Positions 51,783 to 61,288 of a stretch of DNA of 64,000 nt are shown here, one piece after another. Numbering within the stretch: position 1 is the stretch's first letter; every line of letters starts with the position of its first letter. Source of the stretch: Salinarimonas ramus (lineage in GTDB: Bacteria; Pseudomonadota; Alphaproteobacteria; Rhizobiales; Beijerinckiaceae); NCBI RefSeq assembly GCF_014645695.1, contig NZ_BMMF01000013.1:1-64000 (forward strand), given 5' to 3'. The position numbers and the translations under genes were made by a program. The notes under the pieces were generated by a model, which worked only from the letters and a program-made list of their open reading frames with translations, ran no database searches and was not told where the DNA came from.

Positions 51783-53153
51783 TCAGCCGCCGACGCCGAG
51801 CGACTTGAGCTTGCGATGGAGCGCCGAGCGCTCCATGCCGATGAACTCGGCCGTACGGGAGATGTTCCCCGAGAAGCGTGCGATCTGCGCCATCAGGTAT
51901 TCGCGCTCGAAGATCTCGCGCGCCTCGCGCAAGGGCAGGCTCATCAGCTTCTCGCCCCCCGTCCCGCTCGGCGTCGCGGGCACGAGCGCGCCCACCTCGG
52001 CGGGGAGCATGTCCGCCGTCACCTCCGTCTCGACGTCGCCGGCGGCGAGAATCATCAGCCGCTCGACGTTGTTGCGCAGCTGGCGCACGTTGCCCGGCCA
52101 GTCGTGCGTCTGCAGAACGGCGAGCGCGTCGTGGCCGATGCGACGCGGGGGCAGGCCCGTGGCGCGCGTGATCTGGTCCATGAAGAAGGCGATGAGCTCC
52201 GGCACGTCCTCGCGGCGCTCGGCCAGCGCCGGCACGCGGATCGGCACGACGGAGAGGCGGTGGAACAGGTCCTCCCGCAGCCGGCCGGCGGCGATCTCCG
52301 CCGCGAGATCGCGGCTCGAGGAGGAGACGATGCGCACGTCCACGTGGACGCGCGTCGTGCCGCCCACGCGCTGGAAGTTCTGCTCGACGAGCACGCGCAG
52401 GATGCGCGCCTGGGTCTCCTTGGGGAAGTCGGCGATCTCGTCGATGTAGAGCGTGCCGCCGTGCGCCTCCTCCAGCGCGCCGACCCGGCGCTCGCGCGCC
52501 TCGCCCGATTCGATGCCGAAGAGCTCCGCCTCCATGGTATCGGGCGTGATCGTCGCCGCGTTGATGACGACGAAGGGCCCGTTGGCGCGGGTCGAGAGGC
52601 CGTGCAGCGTGCGTGCCGCAAGCTCCTTGCCGGAGCCCGGCGCACCCGTGATGAGGACGCGCGCGTTCGTCGGCGCCACGCGCTCGATGGTCTGGCGCAG
52701 CTGGTTGATGGCGTGGGACTTGCCGCAGATCCGGCTCGCCTGGGCCGAGCGCGCCTTGAGCTCGCGCACTTCGCGTTTGAGCCGCGAGGCCTCCAGCGCC
52801 CGCTCCGCGACGAGAACGAGCCGATCGGCCTTGAACGGCTTCTCGATGAAGTCGTAGGCGCCGAGCTTTATGGCAGAGACGGCGGTCTCGATGTTGCCGT
52901 GGCCCGAGATCATGACGATCGGCAGTTCGGGATGGCTGGCCTTGACCTGCTCGAGCACCTGCAGCCCGTCGAGGCGCGAGCCCTGCAGCCAAATGTCGAG
53001 GAAGACGAGATGCGGGCGCCGGCTCTCGATCGCGGCCAGCGCGTCGTCGGACGAGCCGGCCGTGCGGCAGCGATGCCCCTCGTCCTCCAGGATGCCCGCG
53101 ACGAGGTCGCGGATGTCGGTCTCGTCGTCGACGATGAGAATGTCGGCACTCAT
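51783..53153 (-). CDS. ntrX: Nitrogen-regulation response regulator NtrX
   Basis: NtrX is the receiver/AAA+/HTH partner of NtrY. The 456-residue protein has a receiver domain with phospho-acceptor Asp53, a Walker A motif GAPGSGKE (170-177), and a C-terminal Fis-type helix-turn-helix (NISRTAEFIGMERSALHRKL). The sigma-54-contact motif GAFTGA is absent: the loop reads ESGEARERRVGALEEA. This is typical of alphaproteobacterial NtrX and implies that it does not work as a standard sigma-54 activator. ATG overlaps the ntrY stop by four bases. Confidence 0.96.
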   Translation of the reverse strand: MSADILIVDDETDIRDLVAGILEDEGHRCRTAGSSDDALAAIESRRPHLVFLDIWLQGSRLDGLQVLEQVKASHPELPIVMISGHGNIETAVSAIKLGAYDFIEKPFKADRLVLVAERALEASRLKREVRELKARSAQASRICGKSHAINQLRQTIERVAPTNARVLITGAPGSGKELAARTLHGLSTRANGPFVVINAATITPDTMEAELFGIESGEARERRVGALEEAHGGTLYIDEIADFPKETQARILRVLVEQNFQRVGGTTRVHVDVRIVSSSSRDLAAEIAAGRLREDLFHRLSVVPIRVPALAERREDVPELIAFFMDQITRATGLPPRRIGHDALAVLQTHDWPGNVRQLRNNVERLMILAAGDVETEVTADMLPAEVGALVPATPSGTGGEKLMSLPLREAREIFEREYLMAQIARFSGNISRTAEFIGMERSALHRKLKSLGVGG

Positions 53154-55420
53154 GGCGTCGTCGCCCCCGAAGCTGGCGCCGTCTCGGCGCGGGTCTCGTC
53201 GGCGCGCCCGGCGGGCGCGTCCTCGACCGGGAACCAGAGGCGCACCCAGGCGCCCCGGCCGGCCGGATTGTCGCGGAGCTCGACGCCGCCGCCGTGCTCC
53301 TCGAAGATCTTCGCGACGATGGGCAGGCCGAGGCCGGTGCCCTTCTCGCGGGTTGTCATGTAGGGCTCGAGCAGCCTCTGGCGGTTCTCCACCGGGAATC
53401 CGCGGCCCGTGTCGATCACGTCGATGGCGAGGATCCCGTCCTCGCGGGCGATGCCGACGCTGATCCGTCCCTCGCCCTGCGGCACGTCGGGCGATTCGCT
53501 GATCGCCTCGGCGGCGTTCTTGAGGATGTTCGTCACGGCCTGCGAGACCAGGCGCCGATCGAAGCGGGCGTGCAGTGGCGTCTCCGGCAGCTCGTCGACG
53601 AAGGCGATGTCGGGATGGGCGATGCGCATCATGAACACCGCCTGGCGGAGCGTGTCGGTGAGATCCTCGTCCCCCTCGAGCTTGGGCTTGGGCATGCGCG
53701 CGAAGGAGGAGAACTCGTCCACCATGCGCTTGATGTCGTCCACCTGGCGCACGATCGTGTCCGTGCACTGGTCGAACACCGCCCGATCCTCCGTGATCAC
53801 CTTGCCGTACTTGCGCCGGATGCGCTCGGCCGAGAGCTGGATCGGGGTCAGCGGGTTCTTGATCTCGTGGGCGATGCGCCGGGCCACGTCCGCCCAGGCG
53901 GACGTGCGCTGGGCGGCGACGAGATCGGTGATGTCGTCGAGGGTGACGACGAAGCCCTTCTCGTCCCCCCGCGCCTGCTCGGAGGTGACGCGCACGTCCA
54001 CCGTGCGCTCGCGCCCGCCGCGCTGGATGGCGATCTGCTCCTGCGTCAGGCGCGTTCGCGAGGCGCGGGCCGTCTCGACGAGCGCGGCGAGCTCGGGCAG
54101 CGCGTCGATGGCCGGGCGGCCGACGACGTCGGCTTCGAGAACGCCGAAGAGCCGCTCGGCGGAGGGGTTCATGATCGTCACGGCGCCGTGCGCGTCGAGC
54201 CCGATGACGCCGGCGGAGACGCCCGAGAGCACGGCTTCCGTGAAGCGCCGGCGGCGATCGATCAGGTCGCTCGCGGCGGTGAGCCCGTCGTGCTGGCGGC
54301 GCAGCTCCGAGGTCATGGCGTTGAAGGTCTGGCCGAGGAAGGCGAGATCGCCCTCCGTGCGGCGCACGGGGACCTGGACGTAGAAATTCCCTTCCGCCAC
54401 CTGCTGCGTGGCGCGGATCAGCCGCCTGATCGGCGAGACCAGCCTGTCCGCGGAGCCGATCCCGAACCAGATCGCCGAGAGCAGGATGATCAGCGTGATC
54501 ACCGCCAGCATCGAGGCGAAGGCGACCTGGATGCCGTTCGAGAGCTGCTCGAGCAGCCGGTAGTAGCTCATCCCCGCTTCCGCCTCGTTGGGGAAGTCGA
54601 GGGCTCGCCGATCGACGAAGCGGGTGACGAAGAGGATGCGCCCGTCGTGCTCCTGCAGCCGGAGGATGGAGCGCAGGACCGAATCCTCGCGGGGCACGAG
54701 GCACAGCGCGTCCTCCACTTCCGCGTCATCGAGATCCTCCGGGCCCGGCACTTGGAGGCCGGGGATCGGGACGTTGACGATCTCCTCGACGACGCGCCCG
54801 TCGGGCTCCACCATCATGGCCACCGGGAAGCCGAGGAAGACGGCGCGCGAGCGCATGAACTCGCGAAACAGGGCGGGATCTGCGTCGTAGAGCACCTTGG
54901 CGCGGTCGAGATCCGCCGCCATCAGCGTCGTCTCGCGGGCGAGCGTGCGGCATTGCAGCTCGCGGTACTCGTGCGCGATCTCCACCGTGTTCTGCAGGAG
55001 CGTGTCGATCCAGCCCGAGAACCAGGGCTCGAGCCCCCGCGCCAGCGCGATCGAGGCGACGACGGCGACGACCACCACGGGCACCGTCGCGATGCCGCTG
55101 AACAGGCCCACGAAGCGCAGGTGCAGCCGCGCGCCGGCCGCACCCGCGCGCCGCGCCCGCAGCAGCCGGCGGGCCTGCATCGCCATCATCAGCGCGAGCG
55201 CCAGGATGAAGCCGATGTTGATGAAGAGCGCGTTGAGCGTCACGCTCTCGGTCGGCTGGATCGGCGTGAGGCCCGACAGGATCAGGAAGCTCGCGAGCGC
55301 CGAGACGAGGGCGGACACGACGAGCGCGAGCCCGAGCCAGCCGGGCCCGCTCGCCCCGATCTCCTCGTCCGCGTTCGGCGTGCGTCGCTTGTCCTTCACG
55401 TCGGCCTCGGGCTCCCCCAA
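53150..55420 (-). CDS. ntrY: Sensor histidine kinase NtrY
   Basis: NtrY is the membrane sensor kinase paired with NtrX, linked to nitrogen and redox or envelope control in alphaproteobacteria. The 756-residue protein has N-terminal membrane helices (about residues 27-115), a periplasmic/sensor stretch, a further helix near 300, a HAMP domain, a PAS domain (about 375-480), a HisKA domain with RRIAHEIKNPLTPI and a C-terminal ATPase domain (TGRGFPVENRQRLLEPY, GTGLGLPI). The longest form starts at TTG 55420; GTG 55399 has a better ribosome site. ntrB and ntrC are not next to it. Confidence 0.95.
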   Translation of the reverse strand: MGEPEADVKDKRRTPNADEEIGASGPGWLGLALVVSALVSALASFLILSGLTPIQPTESVTLNALFINIGFILALALMMAMQARRLLRARRAGAAGARLHLRFVGLFSGIATVPVVVVAVVASIALARGLEPWFSGWIDTLLQNTVEIAHEYRELQCRTLARETTLMAADLDRAKVLYDADPALFREFMRSRAVFLGFPVAMMVEPDGRVVEEIVNVPIPGLQVPGPEDLDDAEVEDALCLVPREDSVLRSILRLQEHDGRILFVTRFVDRRALDFPNEAEAGMSYYRLLEQLSNGIQVAFASMLAVITLIILLSAIWFGIGSADRLVSPIRRLIRATQQVAEGNFYVQVPVRRTEGDLAFLGQTFNAMTSELRRQHDGLTAASDLIDRRRRFTEAVLSGVSAGVIGLDAHGAVTIMNPSAERLFGVLEADVVGRPAIDALPELAALVETARASRTRLTQEQIAIQRGGRERTVDVRVTSEQARGDEKGFVVTLDDITDLVAAQRTSAWADVARRIAHEIKNPLTPIQLSAERIRRKYGKVITEDRAVFDQCTDTIVRQVDDIKRMVDEFSSFARMPKPKLEGDEDLTDTLRQAVFMMRIAHPDIAFVDELPETPLHARFDRRLVSQAVTNILKNAAEAISESPDVPQGEGRISVGIAREDGILAIDVIDTGRGFPVENRQRLLEPYMTTREKGTGLGLPIVAKIFEEHGGGVELRDNPAGRGAWVRLWFPVEDAPAGRADETRAETAPASGATTP

Positions 55421-55538
55421 CGCCCGGAGCGATTCGGCCCCGGCGCGCTGATGCGTTCACACAACAGTGTGGCGAAACTAATACAGTGCCGGTCGGGAAG
55501 GAACAGGGGCGAGGACGATGAGACGCGATCGATCGGCG

Positions 55539-56267
55539 TCAGGTCCCCTGCCCTTCGGCGCTCTCGTCGGTCTGAACGACGCGTCCGCGAAAGCCGGTGG
55601 CGAGCACGAACAGCTCCGCCGAATCGGCGCGGCTCGCGCCGGGCTTCACGTGCCGCACGGCGGCGAAGTCGCGCTTGAGATCGGCGAGGAGCGTGTGCTC
55701 CGTGCCGCCGCGCAAGACCTTGCACAGGAAGGTCCCGCCCGGCGCCAGCACCTCGCGGGCGAACTCGACGCCCGCTTCCGCGAGACCCATGATGCGCAGG
55801 TGGTCGGTCTTCTTGTGGCCGGTGGCGTTGGCCGCCATGTCGGACATCACGACGTCCGCCTCGCCGCCGAGAAGCGCCTTCAGGCGATCGGGCGCGTCCT
55901 CGGCGAGGAAATCGAGCTCGATGAAGGTGGCGCCGGGCATCGGCTCCACGGGCAGGAGGTCGATGCCGACGATGGTGGCGCGGTCCGAGCGCTCCAGCCC
56001 GATCTTGCGCGCGGCGACCTGGGACCAGCCGCCGGGCGCGGCGCCGAGATCGACGATGCGCTGGCCGGGCTTCAGGAAGCGGTACTTCTCGTCGATCTCG
56101 AGCAGCTTGAAGGCCGCGCGCGAACGGAAGCCCTCCGCCTTGGCGCGGACGACGTAGGGGTCGTTGAGCTGCCGCTCGAGCCAGCGCTGGGAGGACGTCG
56201 TGCGCCCCCGCGCGCTCTTCACGCGGACCTTCATGGCGCGCGGGGCGCCGGATTTCTTCTCGCTCAC
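55539..56267 (-). CDS. rlmE: 23S rRNA 2'-O-methyltransferase RlmE (FtsJ/RrmJ)
   Basis: RlmE methylates U2552 in the A-loop of 23S rRNA late in large-subunit assembly. The 242-residue protein has an SAM-binding VDLGAAPGGWSQVA block, the catalytic tetrad regions including SDMAANATGHK and a later CKVLRGG lysine, and a lysine/arginine-rich N-terminus that contacts RNA. GTG 56267 gives the family's usual N-terminus; ATG 56234 is an alternative. It lies 40 bp after ppx on the same strand, a pairing common in this bacterial order. Confidence 0.96.
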   Translation of the reverse strand: MSEKKSGAPRAMKVRVKSARGRTTSSQRWLERQLNDPYVVRAKAEGFRSRAAFKLLEIDEKYRFLKPGQRIVDLGAAPGGWSQVAARKIGLERSDRATIVGIDLLPVEPMPGATFIELDFLAEDAPDRLKALLGGEADVVMSDMAANATGHKKTDHLRIMGLAEAGVEFAREVLAPGGTFLCKVLRGGTEHTLLADLKRDFAAVRHVKPGASRADSAELFVLATGFRGRVVQTDESAEGQGT

Positions 56268-56307
56268 GGTGTCTCGGGCTCGTGGCTGCGGGGAGGTCGG
56301 GCGCGGC

Positions 56308-57447
56308 TCACCGCCGGCGGCGGCGCCACACCCCGTCCTCGCGCATCAGGTTCATCAGGATGCCCTCGCGCAGGCCGCGATCGGCGATGCGCAGCCGCGG
56401 CGAGGGGAAGGCACGGCGGATCGCCTCCAGGATGGCGCAGCCGGCGAGGACGAGGTCCGCCCGGTCGCGGCCGATGCACGGATGCGTCGAGCGCTCGTCG
56501 TAGTTCAGCCGGATCAGGTCCTCGATGACGTGGTCGATCTCGACGTCCGCCATCCACAGCCCGTCGACGCGGCGTCGGTCGTAGCGCGGCAGGTCGAGGA
56601 AGATCCCGCCGAGCGTGGTGACGGTGCCGGAGGTGCCGAGGAGATGGAAGCCCGGCGCGTTGCTCGCAGAGCTCGCCGCGATCTGGAAGGGCTCGAGCAG
56701 GACCTGCACCTCCTCGACCATCCGCTCGAAGCTCTCGGGCGTGACGCACACGCCCCCGTGCCGCTCGGCCACGGTGACGACGCCGACGGGGAGCGAATCC
56801 CAGGCGCGGATGCGCTTGCAGGGGTCCTGCATCGGGCTCTTGGCGCGCCCGTCGAGCCACGCGATCTCGGTGGAGCCGCCGCCGATGTCGAAGATGACGA
56901 CGGAATGCGCGTCGGGATCGGCGAGGGCCGCGCAGCCGGTCACCGCGAGATAGGCCTCGGTGCGGCGATCGACGATCTCGAGCTCGAGCCCCACCTCCTC
57001 CTGCACGCGCTCGACGAAGCTCTCGCCGTTGCGCGCCGCGCGGCAGGCCTCCGTGGCGATGAGGCGGGCGCGGCGTACACCCTTCATCCGCATCTTGTCG
57101 CGGCAGATCCGCAGCGCCTCCATCGTGCGATCGATGGCGAGCTGGCTCAGCCGCTCGCTCGCGGCGAGGCCTTCACCCAGGCGCACGATGCGCGAGAACG
57201 CGTCCACGACGCGGAAGCCGTGGCGCGAGGGCTGGGCGATGAGGAGACGGCAATTGTTGGTGCCGAGGTCGAGCGCCGCGTATGCGCTTGCGCCCGCGGG
57301 GTGGCTCGTGCGGGGGCGATGCGCGCCCTCGGGGCCGGCGAAAGCCGGCGCCTGCGGCGTGGCCGAGGCCAGAGGCGTCAGAGCCGGGACGCTCCCGGAT
57401 TCCTTGACCTGCGGCTGATCTCCGACATTGACGAGCAAGTCCATCAT
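56308..57447 (-). CDS. ppx: Ppx/GppA family exopolyphosphatase
   Basis: This 379-residue member of the Ppx/GppA family (ASKHA fold) hydrolyses polyphosphate or pppGpp. The phosphate-binding loops are visible as ALDLGTNNCRLLIA (about 58-71) and FDIGGGSTEIAWLDG, with the catalytic Glu region ATEACRAARNG. The C-terminal HD domain of full-length Ppx is absent, as usual for alphaproteobacterial short forms. About 50 disordered residues precede the fold. It is upstream of rlmE. Confidence 0.93.
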   Translation of the reverse strand: MMDLLVNVGDQPQVKESGSVPALTPLASATPQAPAFAGPEGAHRPRTSHPAGASAYAALDLGTNNCRLLIAQPSRHGFRVVDAFSRIVRLGEGLAASERLSQLAIDRTMEALRICRDKMRMKGVRRARLIATEACRAARNGESFVERVQEEVGLELEIVDRRTEAYLAVTGCAALADPDAHSVVIFDIGGGSTEIAWLDGRAKSPMQDPCKRIRAWDSLPVGVVTVAERHGGVCVTPESFERMVEEVQVLLEPFQIAASSASNAPGFHLLGTSGTVTTLGGIFLDLPRYDRRRVDGLWMADVEIDHVIEDLIRLNYDERSTHPCIGRDRADLVLAGCAILEAIRRAFPSPRLRIADRGLREGILMNLMREDGVWRRRRR

Positions 57448-57587
57448 CCGTCTGCGGCGCCGCCTCCGAAGAGGTTCGCCTAGCTACTTGCCGTTAATGT
57501 AAGCGCCCGAAAGCGGCCATGCCAAGGCCTATTGCGGCGAGCACGAAGCTTCGCCTGGGGACGGAGCCGCGCTCCGGCGTCTGCCGA

Positions 57588-58070
57588 TCAGGCGGCGGAC
57601 TTCGTCGCGAGCTGCCCGGGCGCCGTGCGGGCGACGGGGCGCAAGAGGCTCTTCACCTGCAGGTAGGGGCGCGGGCGGTTGATCACCTCGTCGAGGCGCG
57701 ACCAGAGAACCTTGGGCGAGAAGGGCTTGGCGATGATCTCGTTGACACCGAGCCCGACCGCGCGATCGACCACGTAGCGGCGCGGCTTCGACATCATCAC
57801 GATGATCGGCACCGTCGGCGCGGGCGAGGTCGTGGGCGTGCGGGTGAGGCGGATGAACTCCTCGCCCGAGAGGATGGCGAGGTCCCAGTCGAGGATCACG
57901 AGGTCCGGCTTCGATTCGGACAGCACGCCCAGCGCCTCCGCGCCGTCCGGCGCCTCGAGCACGCGCTTGATGCCGACGCGCGTCAGCATGTCGCGGAGGA
58001 TGCGGCGCACGTAGAGGCTCTCGTCGACGACGAGGGCGGCGAGGTCCGGGAAGGTCGGGGTCGCGATCAT
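57588..58070 (-). CDS. Single-domain response regulator
   Basis: This 160-residue CheY-like receiver has no output domain. The acidic pair is in VVDES, the phospho-acceptor is Asp61 (VILDWDLAILSG), and the switch lysine is Lys114 in IIAKPFSP. The C-terminal 40 residues after the receiver are basic and of no known fold. ATG 58070 is chosen; a GTG at 58094 could add eight residues. Such proteins in this bacterial order act in motility or stress phosphorelays; the partner kinase is not nearby. Confidence 0.85.
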   Translation of the reverse strand: MIATPTFPDLAALVVDESLYVRRILRDMLTRVGIKRVLEAPDGAEALGVLSESKPDLVILDWDLAILSGEEFIRLTRTPTTSPAPTVPIIVMMSKPRRYVVDRAVGLGVNEIIAKPFSPKVLWSRLDEVINRPRPYLQVKSLLRPVARTAPGQLATKSAA

Positions 58071-58172
58071 GGAAGGGTGCGCATCCGGGTTCACGCGGAG
58101 TTTGCCGCCCCAACCTTTTCCGCTTCGCTAACGCGCAGGAAAACGCGTGCCGTGACGATGCGGGAGACGATC

Positions 58173-58523
58173 ATGAGGAATGCGACCCGGTTCGAGCGCC
58201 GTCCCGCCCTCCCCGGCCTGGCGACGGGCGTCGCGATCCTCCTCGCCTCTCTCCTGGCGAGCCCGGCCGCGCGCGCCGCCGACGTCGAGGAGGGGCGCGC
58301 CATCGCGGAGCGCTGGTGCGCGTCCTGCCATCTCGTCTCTCGGGAGCAGGAGACCGCGACCGACGAGGTGCCGACGTTCCACGCCATCGCCGCGCGAGGG
58401 GATCTCTCCGGCGAGACGCTCACGGCTTTCCTGGCCGATCCGCATCCGGTCATGCCGGACATGGCGCTGACGCGCGACGAGATCGCGGATCTCGCTTCGT
58501 ACATCGACAGCCTGGCCGATTAG
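58173..58523 (+). CDS. Small periplasmic c-type cytochrome
   Basis: This 116-residue protein has a signal peptide (residues about 1-35, ending ARAAD) and one heme-attachment motif CASCH, with a distal methionine in HPVMPDMALT. It is a class I cytochrome c, probably an electron carrier or the partner of a periplasmic oxidoreductase. ATG 58173 has GGGAG six bases before it and is preferred to an ATG 15 bases upstream. It is divergent from the response regulator gene. Confidence 0.9.
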   Translation: MRNATRFERRPALPGLATGVAILLASLLASPAARAADVEEGRAIAERWCASCHLVSREQETATDEVPTFHAIAARGDLSGETLTAFLADPHPVMPDMALTRDEIADLASYIDSLAD

Positions 58524-58540
58524 GGCGCAGCGTGCGCGTC

Positions 58541-58741
58541 TCAGCCGCCCTCCACCTCCGCCCGCACGAGGCGGCGGGGACGGCGCGCGGCGGCGTTGCG
58601 CATCGCCTTGCGGGTCGCGACGGCCGCGGCCTCGCGCATCGCGTCGGCATGGAGCGGTGCGACCCTGGCCGGGCCGAGCGCGTTGCGCAGGACTGCGAGG
58701 TCCTCCGCGGTCTCGTGCGAGGCGTTGTCCAGGACGGGCAC
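58541..58741 (-). CDS. Small hypothetical protein
   Basis: This 66-residue basic protein has an acidic N-terminal third (ETAEDLAVLRN) and an Arg/Ala-rich tail ([16 protein letters not shown]). No family is recognised. GTG 58741 has GAGGAG eight bases upstream, and a GTG at 58750 abuts that ribosome site. It converges with the cytochrome gene at an 17-bp gap. It could be an artefact of GC-rich sequence. Confidence 0.45.
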   Translation of the reverse strand: MPVLDNASHETAEDLAVLRNALGPARVAPLHADAMREAAAVATRKAMRNAAARRPRRLVRAEVEGG

Positions 58742-58957
58742 GGCGATCACTCCTCGGGCTTCGCGATGGTCTTCGCGAGCGATCACGAAATGTTACCGGA
58801 TTGTTAACGCCTCACCTATCCGGTGGTTCCCCGATTCGTACTTGATGGACCCTGCGCGAGGCTGGCAGCCTCTCCTCGCGAGAACCTTCGCCTCGCAGGA
58901 ACCTTCGCCGCGCGACGCGGTTCGTGCTCCCGTCCGCATCACGGGAGATCATCAGAC

Positions 58958-59947
58958 ATGACGGCCGAGCCTGGTGAGGCCGCCGAGGAGGCCACCAATG
59001 CCCCTCCCCCGCCGGCGCGCGGCGTCGCCCGGCGGGCGCTCGTCCTCGTCAACGGCAAGAGCCGCCGCGCGCCGGAGATGATGGAGACGGCCGTCTCCAA
59101 GCTCGACGCCTACGAGGATCTCGAGATCGTCGTCGAGGATTGCCACGATCCAGAGACGCTCGGCGACGTCATCCGCTCTCATCGCGACGACGTCGACATG
59201 GTCGTCGTCGGCGGCGGCGACGGGACCATGAACGCGGCCGCGCGCGGGATCATCGACACCGGCCTGCCGCTGGGCATCCTGCCGCTCGGCACGGCGAACG
59301 ACCTCGCCCGCACGCTCGGCATCCCCGAGGACCTGGAGGCGGCGGCCGACATCATCCTGCGCGGGCGCACCCGGCTCATCGATTGCGGCGAGGTGAACGG
59401 GCGGCCCTTCTTCAACGTCGCCTCCATCGGTCTCTCGGCGGATCTAGCCCGCGAGCTGACGCGCGACCTCAAGCGACGCTTCGGCCGATTCGGCTATGCC
59501 ATTGCCGCAGCTCGCGTCCTGGCGCGCGCGCGGCCCTTCCGCGCCACCATCGAATGCCCACAGGAGCGCGCCCGCGTCACCACCTTCCAGATCGCGGTTG
59601 GGAACGGGCGCTATTACGGAGGCGGCATGGCGGTGGACGAGACCGCGACCATCGACGACGCGACCCTCCACCTCTACAGCCTCGAGATGCGCCGGCCCAT
59701 GGAGCTCCTGCTCCTCGCCGGCGCCTTCCGATCCGGCCGGCACGTGGCATTCCAGGACGTGCGCTCGCGCGCGGCGACGGAATTCACCGTCACCACGCGC
59801 AAGTCTCGCTCGGTCAACGCGGACGGGGAACTGATCACGAAGACGCCCGCGCACTTCAAGGTGCTCGCGCGCGCCGTGCGCGTGTTCGTCCCGGACGCGC
59901 CGACGCCGGGCCTGCACGGGCCGAACGGCGAGCCGCCGCCGGCCTGA
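58958..59947 (+). CDS. Diacylglycerol/lipid kinase family protein (YegS-like)
   Basis: This 329-residue lipid kinase has the DAGK catalytic domain with the nucleotide motif VVGGGDGTMNAAA (about 86-98) and PLGTANDLARTLG, plus the C-terminal beta-sandwich ending in VNADGELI. It probably phosphorylates a diacylglycerol or similar lipid at the membrane. The N-terminus has an Ala/Pro-rich tail (APPPPARG). ATG 58958. The leader (58742-58957) is AT-richer and probably holds its promoter. Confidence 0.9.
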   Translation: MTAEPGEAAEEATNAPPPPARGVARRALVLVNGKSRRAPEMMETAVSKLDAYEDLEIVVEDCHDPETLGDVIRSHRDDVDMVVVGGGDGTMNAAARGIIDTGLPLGILPLGTANDLARTLGIPEDLEAAADIILRGRTRLIDCGEVNGRPFFNVASIGLSADLARELTRDLKRRFGRFGYAIAAARVLARARPFRATIECPQERARVTTFQIAVGNGRYYGGGMAVDETATIDDATLHLYSLEMRRPMELLLLAGAFRSGRHVAFQDVRSRAATEFTVTTRKSRSVNADGELITKTPAHFKVLARAVRVFVPDAPTPGLHGPNGEPPPA

Positions 59948-59956
59948 GGCACTCGA

Positions 59957-61177
59957 TCAGGCCGAGCCGGTGCGCACCATCGGCACGACGTTGTGGCCGG
60001 TAGCATCCGTCTCGAAGAAGCGGCGGATGTTTCGCGCGGCCTGGCGGATGCGCTGCTCGTTCTCGACGATGGCGATGCGCACGTACTCGTCCCCGTGCTC
60101 GCCGAAGCCGACGCCCGGCGCGACGGCGACCTCCGCCTTCTCCACGAGGAGCTTGGCGAACTCGAGCGAGCCGAGATGGCGGTAGCGCTCGGGGATGGGC
60201 GCCCAGGCGAACATCGAGGCGCTCGGGCTCGGCACGGGGAAGCCTGCCTTGTCGAAGCTCTCCACCAGCACGTCGCGGCGGCGCTTGTAGATCGCGCGGG
60301 TTTCCGCGATGCAGTCGTCCGGCCCGTTCAGCGCCGCGGCGGCCGCGACCTGGACCGGCGTGAACGCGCCGTAATCGAGGTACGACTTCACCCGCGCGAG
60401 CGCGGCGAGGAGCCGCTCGTTGCCCACCGCGAAGCCGATGCGCCAGCCCGCCATGGAGAACGTCTTCGACATGGAGGTGAACTCCACCGTCACGTCCATG
60501 GCGCCGGGCACCTGGAGAACGGAGGGCGGAGGCACGCCGTCGAAATAGATCTCGGCATAGGCGAGATCGGACAGCACGATCAGCTCGTGCTTCTTCGCGA
60601 AGGCGACGAGCTCCTTGTAGAAGTCGAGCGAGGCGGTGAAGCCCGTGGGGTTAGACGGGTAGCAGACGACGACGGCGATGGGCTTGGGGATCGAGTGGAT
60701 CACCGCCCGCTCCATGGCGGCGAAGAAGGCGTCGTCCGCCGTCGCCGGGACGGAGCGAATCACTCCGCCGGCCATGAGGAAACCGAAGGCATGGATCGGG
60801 TAGCTCGGGTTGGGCACGAGCACCACGTCGCCGGGCGCCGTGATGGCCTGCGCCATGTTGGCGAAGCCCTCCTTGGAGCCGAGCGTGGCGACGACCTGCG
60901 TGTCCGGGTTCAGCTTCACGCCGAAGCGGCGCTCGTAATAGCCCGCCTGGGCGCGGCGCAGGCCGTTGATGCCCTTGGAGGCGGAATAGCGGTCCGTGCG
61001 CGGCTTGCCCGCGGTCTCGACGAGCTTCTGGATGATGTGCGTGGGCGCCGGCAGGTCCGGGTTGCCCATGCCGAGATCGACGATGTCGGCCCCGCGGGCG
61101 CGTGCGGCGGCCTTGATCCGGTTCACGGGCTCGAAGACGTAGGGCGGCAGGCGCTTGATGCGGTGGAAGTCGGTCAT
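59957..61177 (-). CDS. alaC: Class I aminotransferase, AlaC/LL-DAP aminotransferase-like
   Basis: This 406-residue PLP aminotransferase (fold type I) has the PLP-lysine block SMSKTFSMAGWRIGF, the cofactor segment YPSNPTG and an N-terminal MTDFHRIKRLPPYVFEPVNR typical of the group often annotated as LL-diaminopimelate aminotransferase in alphaproteobacteria. By context (DapD-type lysine synthesis is usual in this class) an alanine-forming glutamate-pyruvate activity is more likely. In many relatives hom follows, but here the lipid kinase gene converges instead. ATG 61177. Confidence 0.88.
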   Translation of the reverse strand: MTDFHRIKRLPPYVFEPVNRIKAAARARGADIVDLGMGNPDLPAPTHIIQKLVETAGKPRTDRYSASKGINGLRRAQAGYYERRFGVKLNPDTQVVATLGSKEGFANMAQAITAPGDVVLVPNPSYPIHAFGFLMAGGVIRSVPATADDAFFAAMERAVIHSIPKPIAVVVCYPSNPTGFTASLDFYKELVAFAKKHELIVLSDLAYAEIYFDGVPPPSVLQVPGAMDVTVEFTSMSKTFSMAGWRIGFAVGNERLLAALARVKSYLDYGAFTPVQVAAAAALNGPDDCIAETRAIYKRRRDVLVESFDKAGFPVPSPSASMFAWAPIPERYRHLGSLEFAKLLVEKAEVAVAPGVGFGEHGDEYVRIAIVENEQRIRQAARNIRRFFETDATGHNVVPMVRTGSA

Positions 61178-61288
61178 GGCGGGATCCAGGATTGCCGGGG
61201 TTTGCCGGGTCTCGTGTTGTAGCACGGCGTGGTTAATGGAGCATCCAGCAATAAGTCGCGGCGCAGGAGGCTCGGCTCGTGGCGCGCC

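Noticed and set aside
53294-55678. A 794-codon plus-strand open frame opposite ntrY
   Set aside because: The composition is that of an antisense shadow and the real gene NtrY is unmistakable on the other strand.
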